Source: Pseudohongiella acticola
GTDB taxonomy: Bacteria > Pseudomonadota > Gammaproteobacteria > Pseudomonadales > Pseudohongiellaceae
Assembly: GCF_001758195.1 (NCBI RefSeq)
Contig: NZ_MASR01000001.1
Coordinates: forward strand, 1,984,001-2,048,000
DNA: 64,000 bases
Direction of reading: 5' to 3'
Translations under genes and position numbers: made by a program
Shown here: one piece after another, positions 43,699 through 54,040 of the stretch
How positions within the stretch are numbered: the first letter of the stretch is position 1
Layout of the letters: every line of letters begins with the position of its first letter
The notes under the pieces: generated by a model
Told to the model about the DNA's origin: nothing
What the model saw: only the letters and a program-made list of their open reading frames with translations
The model's database searches: none

Positions 43699-44733
43699 TC
43701 AGCTCAATTGTGACTGCTCTATAAAGCGTAGTATCCGACGCTCCAGCCAATCATTCTGGCCTTTGGAGGTGAACCCGACATGGCCGCCAAAGGGCAGAAT
43801 TTCGCAACTCACCAGTGATGACATCTCATCTGCTCGCGGCAGTGATTGCGGTGGAATGATGGGGTCGTTGTGACTGTGAACCACCAGCGTTGGCACCGGC
43901 GTGTCAGCGATAAACTGCCGGCTGCTGCAGCGCAGATAGTAGTCTTCGGCACCGGCGAAACCATGCAGCGGTGCGGTCACCGCATCATCAAAATCCCACA
44001 GGGTCTGCAGCCCATCCAGCGGCCCGAGCTGCTGAATGCGCTGCACTTCGTCATCAACACCCTGCCGGACGAGATCCGCATGTTTGTTCTGCAGATCTGT
44101 GCGCAGACGGCGTAAAAAATACCGCCCGTACCAATAGGCCATCCCGGTTTTCATTTGCGCACAACACAGATCCAGTGAAAACGGATTGGAGACACTGACG
44201 GCAGCACGCAATTGCGGTTTAAAGCCGGTCTCGGAAAGCCATTTGATCAGCACATTGGCGCCCAGCGAGTAACCGATCACCACCAGCGGCCGGGGCTGCG
44301 CTGCCATCAGCGCTGCAATGACCTGTTCCACATCGTCAGAGCAGCCTGAGTGGTAAGCCACCGCCAGGCGATTATGTTCACCACTGCATCCGCGCAGGTT
44401 CATCGCCACACTGTCGTAACCGGCGCTGTGCAACGTGTGCTGCATGGCCAGAATGTAGGGTGACGCGGAACAGCCGGCCAGGCCATGCAACAGGAAAACC
44501 AGCGGCTTGTTGTCTCCGCCCGCCGGCAGACGATCGACATCTATAAAATCGCCATCAGCCAGTTCGATGCGCTGACGCTGACGAATCAACGTAGGGGCTG
44601 TCGCCAGTTTGCGCCAGATGGTCTGCAGGTGACCGCCGGGCAACCACCAGGGCGCGCTCAACGCCGCCAGCGAAGGCGTTGGCTCAGGGGCGGGGCTTGC
44701 TGCCTCAGCCGGTTTGGCAACAGGCCCGGTCAT
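43699..44733 (-). CDS. yheT: YheT-family alpha/beta hydrolase
   Basis: A 344-residue protein with the family features PWWLPGGHLQTIW (about 28-40, motif after the N-terminal Pro-rich tail), VFLLHGLAG (about 80) and nucleophile GYSLGANVL (about 154-162), with catalytic His in FGGHVGFT (about 318). Substrate in bacteria is not well known (short-chain esters). Its ATG overlaps the rsmD stop (ATGA), so the two are cotranslated. Confidence 0.9.
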   Translation of the reverse strand: MTGPVAKPAEAASPAPEPTPSLAALSAPWWLPGGHLQTIWRKLATAPTLIRQRQRIELADGDFIDVDRLPAGGDNKPLVFLLHGLAGCSASPYILAMQHTLHSAGYDSVAMNLRGCSGEHNRLAVAYHSGCSDDVEQVIAALMAAQPRPLVVIGYSLGANVLIKWLSETGFKPQLRAAVSVSNPFSLDLCCAQMKTGMAYWYGRYFLRRLRTDLQNKHADLVRQGVDDEVQRIQQLGPLDGLQTLWDFDDAVTAPLHGFAGAEDYYLRCSSRQFIADTPVPTLVVHSHNDPIIPPQSLPRADEMSSLVSCEILPFGGHVGFTSKGQNDWLERRILRFIEQSQLS

Positions 44734-45341
44734 GCGCGTCGCTCGTAGAGGCCGTAGTAAACCGCGCCAGCACGCAAATTCTTGCGCATGACCCAGTTGG
44801 CCGGTAACGGTAGTTCAGCCAGGTTGTGACCGGATTCCAGATAGATCTGCGCACGTGGTTTTAGAATACCGCTGGTCTCAAGCTGTTGCACAATGCCCGT
44901 CAGGGCATCGTCGGCGAACGGCGGATCCAGAAATACCAGACCAAATTTGTTTGCTTCGCCAGTGACAGCACTGGCGCCGAGCAGCCACTGGCCGGCGGAC
45001 ATGGTTACCACGCTGCCCCCCTCTGCGCCCAGCAATGACAGGTGCGCCTGAATGCTGGCACTGGCATCCCGCGAGGCATCCACAAACACGGCGGAGCGAG
45101 CGCCGCGGGACAGAGCTTCCAGACCACAGGCGCCACTGCCAGCAAACAGATCCAGACAGTTTTCGTCCAGCACCCAGCCCTGCAGCCAGTTGAACAGCGT
45201 TTCGCGCACGCGGTCGGCCGTTGGGCGCAGACCGGGGACATCGGGGAAGCTCAGCTTGCGCCCCCGCCATTGGCCACCAATAATACGGAGCGTGTTGCGC
45301 TGGGCTGTTGCAGTGCGCTTGCTGGTAGATCGTCTGGGCAA
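44730..45341 (-). CDS. rsmD: 16S rRNA (guanine966-N2)-methyltransferase
   Basis: A 203-residue SAM-dependent enzyme. RIIGGQWRGRKLSFP (about 24-38) is the typical beginning, LDLFAGSGACGLEALSRGA (about 63-81) the SAM site and LDPPFADDAL (about 136-145, a DPPY/F-type catalytic motif). It methylates G966 of 16S rRNA during 30S assembly. The N-terminus is basic. First gene of the rsmD-yheT pair, divergent from ftsY. Confidence 0.95.
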   Translation of the reverse strand: MPRRSTSKRTATAQRNTLRIIGGQWRGRKLSFPDVPGLRPTADRVRETLFNWLQGWVLDENCLDLFAGSGACGLEALSRGARSAVFVDASRDASASIQAHLSLLGAEGGSVVTMSAGQWLLGASAVTGEANKFGLVFLDPPFADDALTGIVQQLETSGILKPRAQIYLESGHNLAELPLPANWVMRKNLRAGAVYYGLYERRA

Positions 45342-45477
45342 GAGTTGTCGCCTTATCAGAGTTAAGAGTGCGCTGTCGGCTAAACAGTCAGCTAAATGGA
45401 ATGCGCATTGTAACCTGCTGGCTGCTAAATGTTAGACTAGCGCTTCTCGTTCGCCTGCACCCTGAGACAAATCATTT

Positions 45478-46662
45478 ATGTTCGGTTTTATCAAGAAACG
45501 CAAAGACACCGCTGACCAGACACCGGACTCGCAGGTTGAGGAAAACCCGCCCGTTGATGGCGTCAGTGAGAAACCCGAAGATAATCTGCCCCCTGTCAGT
45601 CAAGAAGACAGCGCAGCGCCTGCGGCTACGTTAGAGCCTGAAGCGCCTGCAGCTTTTGAAGCGCCTGATGCTGCGGATGCATCTGACGAACTCGCCACCC
45701 CCGACGCGCCAGAACCCGCCGCCCGCGGTGGCTTTTTCAGCCGTCTGAAACAGGGCTTGAGCCGCACCCGTGGCAATCTGACCGAAGGTCTGGGTTCGTT
45801 GCTGGGCGGACGCAAGACCATTGATGCTGACCTGCTCGATGACATTGAAATGCAGCTACTGACGGCAGATCTGGGTATTGAGGCCACCGACCGGGTGATT
45901 GCCTCGCTCACGGCCAAGGTCAAACGCAAACAACTTAATGACGGCGATGCCCTGATGGCGCAACTGCAAGTCGAACTGCGCGAACTGCTGACCCCCTGCA
46001 CCGCGCCACTGGAAATTCCGCGTGAGACCAAACCTTATGTTCTACTGGTCGTGGGCGTAAACGGCGTTGGCAAGACCACCACCATCGGCAAACTGGCGCG
46101 CCGCTTTCAGCAGGAAAACCGCAAAGTCATGCTGGCTGCCGGCGACACCTTCCGGGCAGCTGCCGTGGAGCAATTACAGACCTGGGGCGAGCGTAATCAG
46201 GTCCCGGTTATCGCCCAGGCATCAGGTTCTGACAGTGCCTCAGTCATTTTTGACGCCTACCAGGCCGCCAAGGCGCGCGGCATCGACGTGTTGATTGCAG
46301 ATACCGCCGGACGTCTGCATAACAAAGCCAACCTGATGCAGGAACTGGAAAAAATCGTGCGCGTGCTCAAGAAGCAGGACGATCAGCTACCCCATGAAGT
46401 CATGCTGGTGTTGGATGCAACCACCGGGCAGAACGCACTGAGTCAGGCCAAGAGCTTTAATGACGCCGTTAACGTGACCGGTCTGTGCCTGACCAAACTG
46501 GACGGCACCGCCAAAGGCGGCATGGTGTTTGCCATTGCCAATGCCATGCAGTTGCCGATCCGTTTTATCGGCATTGGCGAACAGGCCGAAGACCTGCGAC
46601 CCTTCGATGCCAGCCAGTTTGTCAGCGCGTTGTTTGATGAAGCGGATAAAGCGCAACAATGA
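45478..46662 (+). CDS. ftsY: Signal recognition particle receptor FtsY
   Basis: A 394-residue GTPase. The N-terminal acidic A domain (about 1-75, Glu/Asp/Ala/Pro-rich after the membrane-targeting MFGFIKKRK) precedes the NG domain. G1 is VNGVGKTTTIGKL (about 194), G3 DTAGR (about 279) and G4 TKLDGTAKGG (about 339). It docks SRP-ribosome complexes on the membrane. Stop overlaps the ftsE start by 4 bp (ATGA). Confidence 0.97.
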   Translation: MFGFIKKRKDTADQTPDSQVEENPPVDGVSEKPEDNLPPVSQEDSAAPAATLEPEAPAAFEAPDAADASDELATPDAPEPAARGGFFSRLKQGLSRTRGNLTEGLGSLLGGRKTIDADLLDDIEMQLLTADLGIEATDRVIASLTAKVKRKQLNDGDALMAQLQVELRELLTPCTAPLEIPRETKPYVLLVVGVNGVGKTTTIGKLARRFQQENRKVMLAAGDTFRAAAVEQLQTWGERNQVPVIAQASGSDSASVIFDAYQAAKARGIDVLIADTAGRLHNKANLMQELEKIVRVLKKQDDQLPHEVMLVLDATTGQNALSQAKSFNDAVNVTGLCLTKLDGTAKGGMVFAIANAMQLPIRFIGIGEQAEDLRPFDASQFVSALFDEADKAQQ

Positions 46663-47348
46663 TTCGCTTTGACGAGGTCAGCAAACGCTACCCCGGCGGC
46701 CACGAAGCCCTGAAACAGGTGTCCTTTGAACTTGAGAAGGGCGAAATGGCCTTTCTCACCGGCCGCTCCGGCGCCGGCAAGAGCACCCTGCTGAAACTCA
46801 TCATGCTGACCGAGGCGCTGAACCAGGGTCAGATTCTGGTCGGCGGCCGCAACATCAATCGCCTGCCATCGCGCCAGATCCCCTATTACCGTCGACGCAT
46901 CGGCGTGGTGTTTCAGGACCACCAGTTGCTATTCGATCGCAGCGTGTTTGATAACGTCATGCTGCCCTTGCAAATAGAAGGTTTCGACAAACACGAAGCC
47001 GCCCGTCGGGTCCGTGCCGCACTGGACAAAGTGGGCCTGCTGGACAAAGAGAAACTCAACCCCATCACCCTGTCCGGCGGCGAACAGCAGCGCGTTGGCA
47101 TTGCCCGGGCCGTGGTCAACCGCCCGCAGATTCTGCTTGCTGACGAGCCCACCGGCAACCTCGACCCGGAACTGGCGGCCGAGATCATGGTGCTGTTTGA
47201 ACAGTTCAACCAGGTTGGTGTCTGCATGTTAATTGCCAGCCATGACCTGTCGCTGATCACGCGGTTAAAACACCGCATGCTGACCCTGGACCTGGGTCGC
47301 CTGATCAAGGATGAACATCAGCCCAGCCGGGCCCGGAGCCCGTCATGA
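46659..47348 (+). CDS. ftsE: Cell division ATP-binding protein FtsE
   Basis: A 229-residue ABC ATPase: Walker A GRSGAGKSTLL (about 36-46), Q-loop in VFQDHQLL (about 87), signature LSGGEQQR (about 138-145), Walker B ILLADEPTGNLD (about 160-171) and switch SHD (about 195). With FtsX it controls septal murein hydrolases through periplasmic activators. Overlaps ftsY and ftsX by 4 bp each, a tight three-gene operon. Confidence 0.97.
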   Translation: MIRFDEVSKRYPGGHEALKQVSFELEKGEMAFLTGRSGAGKSTLLKLIMLTEALNQGQILVGGRNINRLPSRQIPYYRRRIGVVFQDHQLLFDRSVFDNVMLPLQIEGFDKHEAARRVRAALDKVGLLDKEKLNPITLSGGEQQRVGIARAVVNRPQILLADEPTGNLDPELAAEIMVLFEQFNQVGVCMLIASHDLSLITRLKHRMLTLDLGRLIKDEHQPSRARSPS

Positions 47349-48310
47349 CGGCCAATACCCGAAGCAGCCGGCCGGGCAACAGCAAAATCAGGCTGTCAGC
47401 GCGCCAGCGTGTCAGCGCCTGGCTGTCAATTCATCGCGAATGTGCGGTCGACGCACTACGTCGCCTGTGGCAGCAACCTGCCAGCTCGGCCATGACGCTG
47501 GCGGTGATTGCCATTGCCCTGCTGCTGCCAGCCCTGTTGTATGTGACCGGAAAGAACCTGAGCCAGTTTGATAGCGGCCTGGCGCAGGCCAACGTGGTGA
47601 CGGTCTACCTGCGCAGCGATGCCAGCCAGGGCGATGTTGATCAGCTGCAACAGCTTCTGGCGACGCATGAGCTGGTCAGTACGACCCGCTATATTTCGCC
47701 GCAACAGGCGGCAGAAGATTTTGCCGAATGGTCGGGCCTGGGTGACGTGGTCGATTCGCTGGCCCAGAACCCCTTGCCCGCCAGCCTCGTGGTGCAGCTT
47801 GATGATGCCCAATATGAAGCCATTGTGCAGTTGCAGGACATGCTCAGCGGCGAGCCCGGCGTGGACATGGTGCAGATGGATCAACTCTGGCTGCAGCGCC
47901 TGGAAAGCTTTCTGAGCCTGACTCAGCGTGCCGTGGTGGCGCTGATCATTGTGCTGTCCATGGCGGTTCTGTTCATTACCGGCAACAGTATCCGCACCGC
48001 CATTGCCAGCCGCGCAGCGGAAATCCGGGTAATGAACCTGATTGGTGCTACCCGGGCATTTATTGCACGCCCGTTTCTGTACAGCGGCCTCTGGTATGGC
48101 CTGCTCGGTGGTGCGTTGGCGTGGGTTCTGCTGGCGCTTCTGATGCTGCTGCTACGCGGCCCGGCGACAGAGTTGCTGGCATTCTACGGGGCGCAATATC
48201 GATTGCAGGGTCTGGGCGCCAGCGCCAGCATGGTGCTGCTCGGTGGCAGCGCCATGCTGGGCTGGCTGGGTGCCCGCCTGTCGGTGTCGCGGCATTTCAG
48301 CCGGTTCTGA
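47345..48310 (+). CDS. ftsX: Cell division protein FtsX
   Basis: A 321-residue membrane protein: basic cytoplasmic N-terminus, TM1 (about 58-76), a large periplasmic loop (about 80-200, with the PORD-type fold for EnvC binding), and TM2-4 (about 202-225, 245-270, 290-312). The family motif in the C-terminal region is RAAEIRVMNLIGATRAFIARPF (about 219-240). Completes the ftsYEX operon; convergent with the M13 peptidase gene. Confidence 0.95.
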   Translation: MTANTRSSRPGNSKIRLSARQRVSAWLSIHRECAVDALRRLWQQPASSAMTLAVIAIALLLPALLYVTGKNLSQFDSGLAQANVVTVYLRSDASQGDVDQLQQLLATHELVSTTRYISPQQAAEDFAEWSGLGDVVDSLAQNPLPASLVVQLDDAQYEAIVQLQDMLSGEPGVDMVQMDQLWLQRLESFLSLTQRAVVALIIVLSMAVLFITGNSIRTAIASRAAEIRVMNLIGATRAFIARPFLYSGLWYGLLGGALAWVLLALLMLLLRGPATELLAFYGAQYRLQGLGASASMVLLGGSAMLGWLGARLSVSRHFSRF

Positions 48311-48340
48311 TCTTCAACACCGTTACCAGATTTTGGCTTT

Positions 48341-50536
48341 CTACCAGATCTTAACTCGGACATCCGGGTCGCGGTACATGCCATCTCCTTCAACGACATC
48401 AAAGGCTTCGTAGAATTCCGGCATATTGGACAGCGCGCCACGCACGCGGTACTGACCGGGCGCATGCGGACCGGTAGTCAACTGACGGCGCAGGGCTTCA
48501 TCGCGGAACGCTATACGCCAGATCTGACCCCAGCCCATAAAGTAACGCTGACGGCCGCTGAAGCCTTCAATAACCGGTGATGGCTCGCCGTTCAGGCTTC
48601 GTTGCCAGGCCTGATAGGACACCGTGAGGCCGCCGAGATCAGCGATATTCTCACCCAGCGCCAGCGCGCCCTGAATGTTCATGCCTTCAATCGGCTCGTA
48701 GGCATCAAACTGCGCCACCATCAGGTCGGCGCGCTCACGAAACTGCTGTTCATCCAGATCTGCCCACCAGTCACGCAGGTTGCCGTCACCGTCCGAACGC
48801 CGGCCCTGGTCATCAAAGGCATGGGTAATTTCGTGCCCGATGACAGCGCCGATAGCGCCGTAGTTGATGGCATCATCGGCTTCCACGTTAAAGAACGGGG
48901 GCTGCAGTATGGCGGCCGGGAATACGATTTCATTCATGGTAGAGCTGTAGTAAGCATTCACTGTCTGCGGTGTCATGAACCACTCTTCTCTGTCTACCGG
49001 TTGGCCCAGACGTGCCATCATGCGCTCATATTCACAGCGATTGGCGCGGCGCACATTGCCGATCAGATCATCGGCGTCTATCCGCAGACAGTCATAGTCA
49101 CGCCACTCATCGGGATAGGCAATTTTGGTGTTCAGACGCGCCAGTTTGGCCTGCGCCTCTTCTTTGGTGGCCTCGGTCATCCAGGCCAGCTCATCAATGG
49201 CGACCTCAAATGAAGCCAGCAGGTTTTTCACCAGATCGTCCATACGCTCACGCGCCTCAGCCTGGAAATTCTCTTCCACATACAGTTGGCCGACGGCAAA
49301 GCCCAGCACTGAGTCAACGGTATCCACGGCCCGTTTTTCGCGGCTGCGCATCTCCGGCTGCCCACTCAGCGTGCGCCCGAAGAAGTCGAAATGCGCTTCG
49401 ACAAAGGCTTCGGACAGATACGGCGCTGACATTCTGAGCTGGTGATAGCGATGGTAGTGCTGCCAGTCGGCAACACTGATATCGCGAAACATGCCGGCGA
49501 CATACTGCATATAGGTCGGCTGCCGCACCACCAATGCATTTATGTCTGGCAGGCCGGCGTCATTCAGATAGCTATTCCACGCTAGGTCCGGTGCCAGGCT
49601 CATCAGCTCATCAGGACTCATGCGGTTGTAGGTTGCGGTACGGTCGCGGTTCTGTACCCGGGTCCAGTGGCCCTGGGCGATACGGCCCTCAACCTCAATC
49701 ACCCGGCCTGCGGCCTCTTCAGCCGCTTCGCCCTGCATCAGTCCGGCCAGTGCAAACATTTCGCTGATGTGCGCCTGATACTGCGCCAGCACTTCTTCGT
49801 AGCGTTCACTATCATCCAGATAGTAGTCACGATCCGGCAGCCCCAGACCCGACTGACCCAGCGTGGTGATGTACTGGTCTGACTGCCCCTGATCCTGGCT
49901 GATGCCGTACCCAAAAGGCGCCATGCGACCGTTTTCAGCAGCACCGGCCCAGTATTCCAGCAGGTCGTCATGGCTGCCCAGGCTGTCGATTTGCGCCAGC
50001 TCATCTGCCAGCGGCTGGGCCCCGAGCGCCTCTACGGCCTCGGCGTTCATGAATGCGGTGTACATGTCGCCGATTTTCTGTTCCAGCGTGCCCTCGGCAG
50101 CATCGCTACTGGCGGCATCATGCAGAATATCGAGCACATCCAGTTCAGCGGCTTCACGCAGTTCGTCAAAGCTGCCCCAGCGCGAGCGATCCGCCGGAAT
50201 AGGGTTCTGTTCCACCCAGCCACCGTTGACGTACTGGAAAAAGTCATCCTGCGGCCGCACACTGCGATCCATGTTGTCCAGATCGACACCCAGCCCCAGC
50301 GCCTGCGTGTCGCCGACTGGCGCCTGAGCCGTGGACGCCTGTGTGGCGGGCGCTTGAGCCGCCTGTTGGGCTGGCGTATCCTGTTCCGGTGCGCACTGGC
50401 TCAGCAGGACTGCCATGGCTGCCACTGGCAACAGCACGGCTGCGACGCGGCTATTGGCAAAAGGCGAGGAAAAGGCTGATGAAAAATATTTTGCTTTTTG
50501 GGCCTCTTTGCCCTTGAAATTTGACTTAGTGAACAT
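48341..50536 (-). CDS. M13-family metallopeptidase lipoprotein (neprilysin-like)
   Basis: A 731-residue secreted endopeptidase with lipobox LLSQC (about residue 25 of the ATG 50536 form). The zinc site [11 protein letters not shown] (HExxH, about 560) and GENIADLGG (ExxxD, about 620, third ligand Glu) are typical of M13. The tail ends PDVRVKIW, matching the C-terminal CxVW-type end without the Cys. Upstream ATG at 50608 would place 24 extra residues before the signal peptide. Probably digests peptides at the cell surface. Divergent from rpoH. Confidence 0.93.
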   Translation of the reverse strand: MFTKSNFKGKEAQKAKYFSSAFSSPFANSRVAAVLLPVAAMAVLLSQCAPEQDTPAQQAAQAPATQASTAQAPVGDTQALGLGVDLDNMDRSVRPQDDFFQYVNGGWVEQNPIPADRSRWGSFDELREAAELDVLDILHDAASSDAAEGTLEQKIGDMYTAFMNAEAVEALGAQPLADELAQIDSLGSHDDLLEYWAGAAENGRMAPFGYGISQDQGQSDQYITTLGQSGLGLPDRDYYLDDSERYEEVLAQYQAHISEMFALAGLMQGEAAEEAAGRVIEVEGRIAQGHWTRVQNRDRTATYNRMSPDELMSLAPDLAWNSYLNDAGLPDINALVVRQPTYMQYVAGMFRDISVADWQHYHRYHQLRMSAPYLSEAFVEAHFDFFGRTLSGQPEMRSREKRAVDTVDSVLGFAVGQLYVEENFQAEARERMDDLVKNLLASFEVAIDELAWMTEATKEEAQAKLARLNTKIAYPDEWRDYDCLRIDADDLIGNVRRANRCEYERMMARLGQPVDREEWFMTPQTVNAYYSSTMNEIVFPAAILQPPFFNVEADDAINYGAIGAVIGHEITHAFDDQGRRSDGDGNLRDWWADLDEQQFRERADLMVAQFDAYEPIEGMNIQGALALGENIADLGGLTVSYQAWQRSLNGEPSPVIEGFSGRQRYFMGWGQIWRIAFRDEALRRQLTTGPHAPGQYRVRGALSNMPEFYEAFDVVEGDGMYRDPDVRVKIW

Positions 50537-50662
50537 CAGATAATCACTCGTGTAAGAAAAAGTGGTAGAATAAGGTCGACTAGGGGTCCGATCATAACCG
50601 CAGGACACCCCGAATTAAAGACGTACCTGAAGACACTGGAAGACATTGAGAGCATAGGAAAT

Positions 50663-51523
50663 ATGACCACAGCCAAGAGTTTGCAACTAGTCGGCCCGGC
50701 CGTACCGGGTCGCGACCTATCTGCCTATGTGACGTCGGTCAACAGTATTCCTGTATTGACAGCAGAGCAGGAACTGGAACTGGCGAATCAGTATTATTAT
50801 GAAGAAAACCTTGAAGCTGCCCGCCAGCTGGTGCTCGCGCACCTGCGCTTTGTTGTGCACATGGCCCGCAGCTACTCCGGTTACGGCCTGTCACAGGCTG
50901 ACCTGATCCAGGAAGGCAATGTTGGCCTGATGAAAGCGGTCAAGCGCTTCAACCCGGAAATGGGTGTGCGCCTGGTCTCGTTTGCGGTGCACTGGATCAA
51001 GGCGGAAATGCACGAATTTATCCTGCGTAACTGGCGCATCGTCAAGATCGCCACCACCAAGGCCCAGCGTAAATTGTTCTTCAACCTGCGCAGCGCCAAG
51101 AAGCGCCTGGGCTGGCTGAGCAACGATGAAGCACACGCCGTCGCGGCAGATCTGGGTGTGGACGCCAGCGTGGTGCGGCAGATGGAAGGCCGCATGAGTT
51201 CTTACGACACCGCGTTTGACGCGGCTGCCGAAGCGGACGACGACGAAGCCTACAAGGCACCTGCCTATTATCTGCAGGATGACAGCTCTGACATGGCACT
51301 GGATATTGAAGAAGACCAGTGGGAAGAAGAGCAGAACAGTAATCTGTATCTGGCCATGGGTGAACTTGACGATCGCAGCCGCGATATCATTACCAGCCGC
51401 TGGCTGTCTGATGAGAAAGCAACTCTGCACGACCTGGCTGCGAAATACAGCGTGTCGGCGGAACGTATACGGCAGCTGGAAAAGAACGCCATGAATAAGG
51501 TGCGCGGCGCCATGGTCGCCTGA
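50663..51523 (+). CDS. rpoH: RNA polymerase heat-shock sigma factor sigma-32
   Basis: A 286-residue sigma70-family protein. Region 2 contains [19 protein letters not shown] (about 76-94) and [27 protein letters not shown], the RpoH box QRKLFFNLR is at about 134-142, and region 4 ends with the [31 protein letters not shown] (about 253-280). It directs transcription of chaperones and proteases in heat shock. AGGAA precedes the ATG. Length is normal. Confidence 0.97.
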   Translation: MTTAKSLQLVGPAVPGRDLSAYVTSVNSIPVLTAEQELELANQYYYEENLEAARQLVLAHLRFVVHMARSYSGYGLSQADLIQEGNVGLMKAVKRFNPEMGVRLVSFAVHWIKAEMHEFILRNWRIVKIATTKAQRKLFFNLRSAKKRLGWLSNDEAHAVAADLGVDASVVRQMEGRMSSYDTAFDAAAEADDDEAYKAPAYYLQDDSSDMALDIEEDQWEEEQNSNLYLAMGELDDRSRDIITSRWLSDEKATLHDLAAKYSVSAERIRQLEKNAMNKVRGAMVA

Positions 51524-51668
51524 ACAGGGCATTGAAAAGCTACCTGCGTTGCCAATGCGTCGTTAAAAATGGTCTCAGAATGCTCATTTACTACGTGTAA
51601 ACTGCGCTTCTTCGACCATTTTTGCCTCGTCGATCTGGCGGCCTCGCTAACGCTTTTCAACGCCCTGT
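51524..51668 (+). repeat. Long imperfect palindrome after rpoH (MITE/REP-like element)
   Basis: The stretch begins directly after the rpoH stop. Outer arms ACAGGGCATTGAAAAGC (51524-51540) and GCTTTTCAACGCCCTGT (51652-51668) pair with one mismatch, and an inner pair AAAAATGGTC (51565-51574) / GACCATTTTT (51614-51623) continues the fold, with a 39-nt loop. The whole could form a 145-nt hairpin in DNA or RNA. The sequence type (GTTGAAAAgC..CTGCGTTGCC..TGCGCTTC) recalls dispersed intergenic palindromes of marine gammaproteobacteria, from memory only. Confidence 0.75.
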
Positions 51669-51686
51669 TGGGAATGACTGAGACCC

Positions 51687-51714
51687 AAGCCGCTGCTAAT
51701 GGCAGCGGCTTTTT
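51687..51714 (+). terminator. Rho-independent terminator, rpoH
   Basis: A GC-rich hairpin GCCGCTGC-TAATG-GCAGCGGC (51689-51709) is followed by five T residues. It lies 164 bp after the rpoH stop, beyond the palindromic element, so the rpoH transcript would carry that element in its 3' UTR. The reverse reading would lack a T-run, so it serves the + strand. Confidence 0.82.
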
Positions 51715-51756
51715 CATTTAGACAAACCGTCTTTTAAGACCCTGCCGGAGCCTGCC

Positions 51757-52137
51757 ATGCCCAGTCTGTTTATCGCCCTTGCTGCCATCAATGGATTTAT
51801 CGCTGTGGGTCTGGGCGCCTTCGCGGCGCACGGGCTGAAAAACCGCCTGCCTGAGGACATGCTCGCCATCTTCCAGACCGGCGTGCAATATCAGATGTAT
51901 CACGCGCTGGCGCTGTTCGGCGTGGGCCTGCTAGCGATGCAACTCAGTGATTCAGCGCTGTTACGCGCCAGCGGCTGGTTATTTGTTGCTGGCATCGTGA
52001 TTTTCTCCGGCAGCCTGTATGTACTCAGCCTCAGTGGCGTGCGCTGGCTGGGTGCGATCACACCGATCGGTGGTGTTGCTTTCCTGATCGGCTGGGCGCT
52101 GCTAGCCTTTGCCATGCTGGCCGGTCGCACCATCTGA
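51757..52137 (+). CDS. DUF423 (YgdD-type) membrane protein
   Basis: A 126-residue protein with four TM helices. The family opening IALAAINGFIAVGLGAFAAHGLKNRL (about 6-31) and the final TPIGGVAFLIGWALLAFA (about 100-117) are typical of DUF423, whose function is unknown. GGAG precedes the ATG. thiS begins 28 bp later and may be co-transcribed. Confidence 0.9.
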   Translation: MPSLFIALAAINGFIAVGLGAFAAHGLKNRLPEDMLAIFQTGVQYQMYHALALFGVGLLAMQLSDSALLRASGWLFVAGIVIFSGSLYVLSLSGVRWLGAITPIGGVAFLIGWALLAFAMLAGRTI

Positions 52138-52165
52138 ACGCGGCGGAGCCGGTAAGGAGCACGAC

Positions 52166-52366
52166 ATGAAAATACAGGTCAATGGCGACTATATAAAAGT
52201 CGCAGAAAACACCAGTATTGAAGGTTTACTGGCGCAGCTGGATATGACGCAGGGCCGGGTCGCAGTGGAAGTGAACGCGGACATCGTGCCGCGAAGCCAG
52301 CACCCGCAACACACGTTGCATGAAGGTGACCGCGTAGAAATAGTCCATGCCATTGGTGGTGGCTGA
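52166..52366 (+). CDS. thiS: Thiamine biosynthesis sulfur carrier ThiS
   Basis: A 66-residue ubiquitin-like protein ending HAIGGG; the C-terminal Gly-Gly is adenylated and thiocarboxylated to deliver sulfur for the thiazole ring. ATG 52166 has TAAGGAG upstream. The extra third Gly is unusual but seen in some members. thiG follows 62 bp later. Confidence 0.93.
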   Translation: MKIQVNGDYIKVAENTSIEGLLAQLDMTQGRVAVEVNADIVPRSQHPQHTLHEGDRVEIVHAIGGG

Positions 52367-52428
52367 CAGCTCAGCGCCCCTGACCATCCCAATCCTGCCC
52401 GTTGCGGCAAACGCTCGAGATATTCTTT

Positions 52429-53229
52429 ATGCAAAACAGCGAACACAGACAAGACAAACCCCTGGTTCTGGCCGGCAAAACCTACCAGTCGCGCCTGATC
52501 ATCGGAAGCGGCAAGTATGCAGATTTTCAGCAGAACCTGGCAGCACTTGAGGCCAGCGGCGCCGAGATGATCACCGTTGCCATTCGTCGGGTGAATCTGG
52601 GCCAGAACAAGGATGAACCCAGTCTGCTGGACGTTATTTCGCCAGAGAAATATACCTTCCTGCCCAACACCGCTGGCTGCTACACCGCCGCCGACGCTGT
52701 GCGCACCTGTCGCATGGCGCGTGAACTGCTGGATGGACATAAACTGGTGAAGCTGGAAGTGCTGGGCGACCAGAAAACCCTGTACCCCAATGTCACTGAA
52801 ACCCTGGTCGCCGCCGAGCAGCTGGTGGCCGACGGTTTTGATGTCATGGTCTACACCAGCGATGACCCACTGATTGCCAAGCGCCTGGAAGAGATTGGCT
52901 GCATCGCCGTGATGCCGCTGGGTGCACCGATCGGCTCAGGCCTGGGTATTCGCAACCCCTATAATATTCGCATGATCCTTGAGAACGCTACTGTCCCCAT
53001 TATTGTGGATGCCGGCGTTGGCACCGCGTCAGATGCCACTATTGCCATGGAACTGGGTTGTGAAGGTGTGTTAATGAACACCGCCATTGCCGAAGCCGGT
53101 GACCCGGTACTGATGGCCTCGGCCATGCAGAAGGCTGTGATCAGCGGTCGCGAAGCCTGGCTGGCGGGTCGTATGCCGCGCAAACTGTATGCCAGTGCAT
53201 CGTCACCGATTGACGGCACATTTTTCTGA
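52429..53229 (+). CDS. thiG: Thiazole synthase ThiG
   Basis: A 266-residue TIM-barrel enzyme. [13 protein letters not shown] (about 21-33) starts the barrel; the Schiff-base Lys is in LVKLEVLGD (about 107-115); [13 protein letters not shown] (about 163-175) and [11 protein letters not shown] (about 197-207) bind phosphate. It joins DXP, dehydroglycine and ThiS thiocarboxylate to the thiamine thiazole. ATG 52429 is chosen; ATG 52402 adds residues not found in the family. No other thi genes are in the window. Confidence 0.95.
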   Translation: MQNSEHRQDKPLVLAGKTYQSRLIIGSGKYADFQQNLAALEASGAEMITVAIRRVNLGQNKDEPSLLDVISPEKYTFLPNTAGCYTAADAVRTCRMARELLDGHKLVKLEVLGDQKTLYPNVTETLVAAEQLVADGFDVMVYTSDDPLIAKRLEEIGCIAVMPLGAPIGSGLGIRNPYNIRMILENATVPIIVDAGVGTASDATIAMELGCEGVLMNTAIAEAGDPVLMASAMQKAVISGREAWLAGRMPRKLYASASSPIDGTFF

Positions 53230-53256
53230 CACGGGTTTCTGAAGCAGGTTAGTAAC

Positions 53257-53985
53257 ATGAGCATTTCCGGATCAGATTCCGACAACAATAAGGCCGGTAC
53301 CGAGCATCACCGGCCCCTGCGCAGTTTTGTCATCCGTGCTGGCCGCCAGACTGCTTCGCAAAAAGAAGCGCTGGAGAAATACTGGTCGCACTATGTGATT
53401 GACGACACTACCAGCCCGCTGGATACCGAAGCGGTGTTTGGGCGCAAGGCACCGCTGGTGCTGGAAATCGGATTTGGCATGGGTGACTCACTGGCTGAGA
53501 TGGCTGCGGCCAATCCCGATCACGACTTTATCGGCATCGAAGTGCATCGTCCCGGCGTCGGAAAATTGCTGGGACATATCGAGCGTCTTGGCCTCAGTAA
53601 TCTGCGTATCTATTGTCACGACGCGGTCGAAATTCTGGCAAACTGTATCGCGGATCATTCACTGACAACGGTGCAGATATTTTTCCCCGACCCGTGGCAT
53701 AAAAAGAAACACAACAAGCGTCGACTGGTGCAGCCTGCCTTCATCGCAGACCTGAGCCAAAAACTGGTGACAGGTGGCACTATACATCTGGCCACTGACT
53801 GGCAGCATTACGCCGAACACATGATGGACGTGATGAGCGCTGCCGAGGCACTGGAAAATACTGCTGGCGCCGGTGCCTATGCACAGAGCACCGGACGCCC
53901 GGAAACCAAGTTCGAACGCCGCGGGCATCGCCTCGGTCATGGCGTCTGGGATCTGGTGTTTCGCACAACTGTCATGAAACCGTAA
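53257..53985 (+). CDS. trmB: tRNA (guanine46-N7)-methyltransferase
   Basis: A 242-residue SAM-dependent enzyme: SAM site VLEIGFGMGDSLAEMAAANP (about 68-87), FIGIEVHRPGVGKLL (about 91-105) and the catalytic/tRNA-binding FPDPWHKKKHNKRRLVQP (about 145-162). It makes m7G46 in tRNA variable loops. Follows thiG by 27 bp in the same direction. Confidence 0.95.
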   Translation: MSISGSDSDNNKAGTEHHRPLRSFVIRAGRQTASQKEALEKYWSHYVIDDTTSPLDTEAVFGRKAPLVLEIGFGMGDSLAEMAAANPDHDFIGIEVHRPGVGKLLGHIERLGLSNLRIYCHDAVEILANCIADHSLTTVQIFFPDPWHKKKHNKRRLVQPAFIADLSQKLVTGGTIHLATDWQHYAEHMMDVMSAAEALENTAGAGAYAQSTGRPETKFERRGHRLGHGVWDLVFRTTVMKP

Positions 53986-54040
53986 CACCGGATTGTTATG
54001 GTCGCGGCTTTGATCTCCGTCCTTGGGAGCAAGCATTCGC

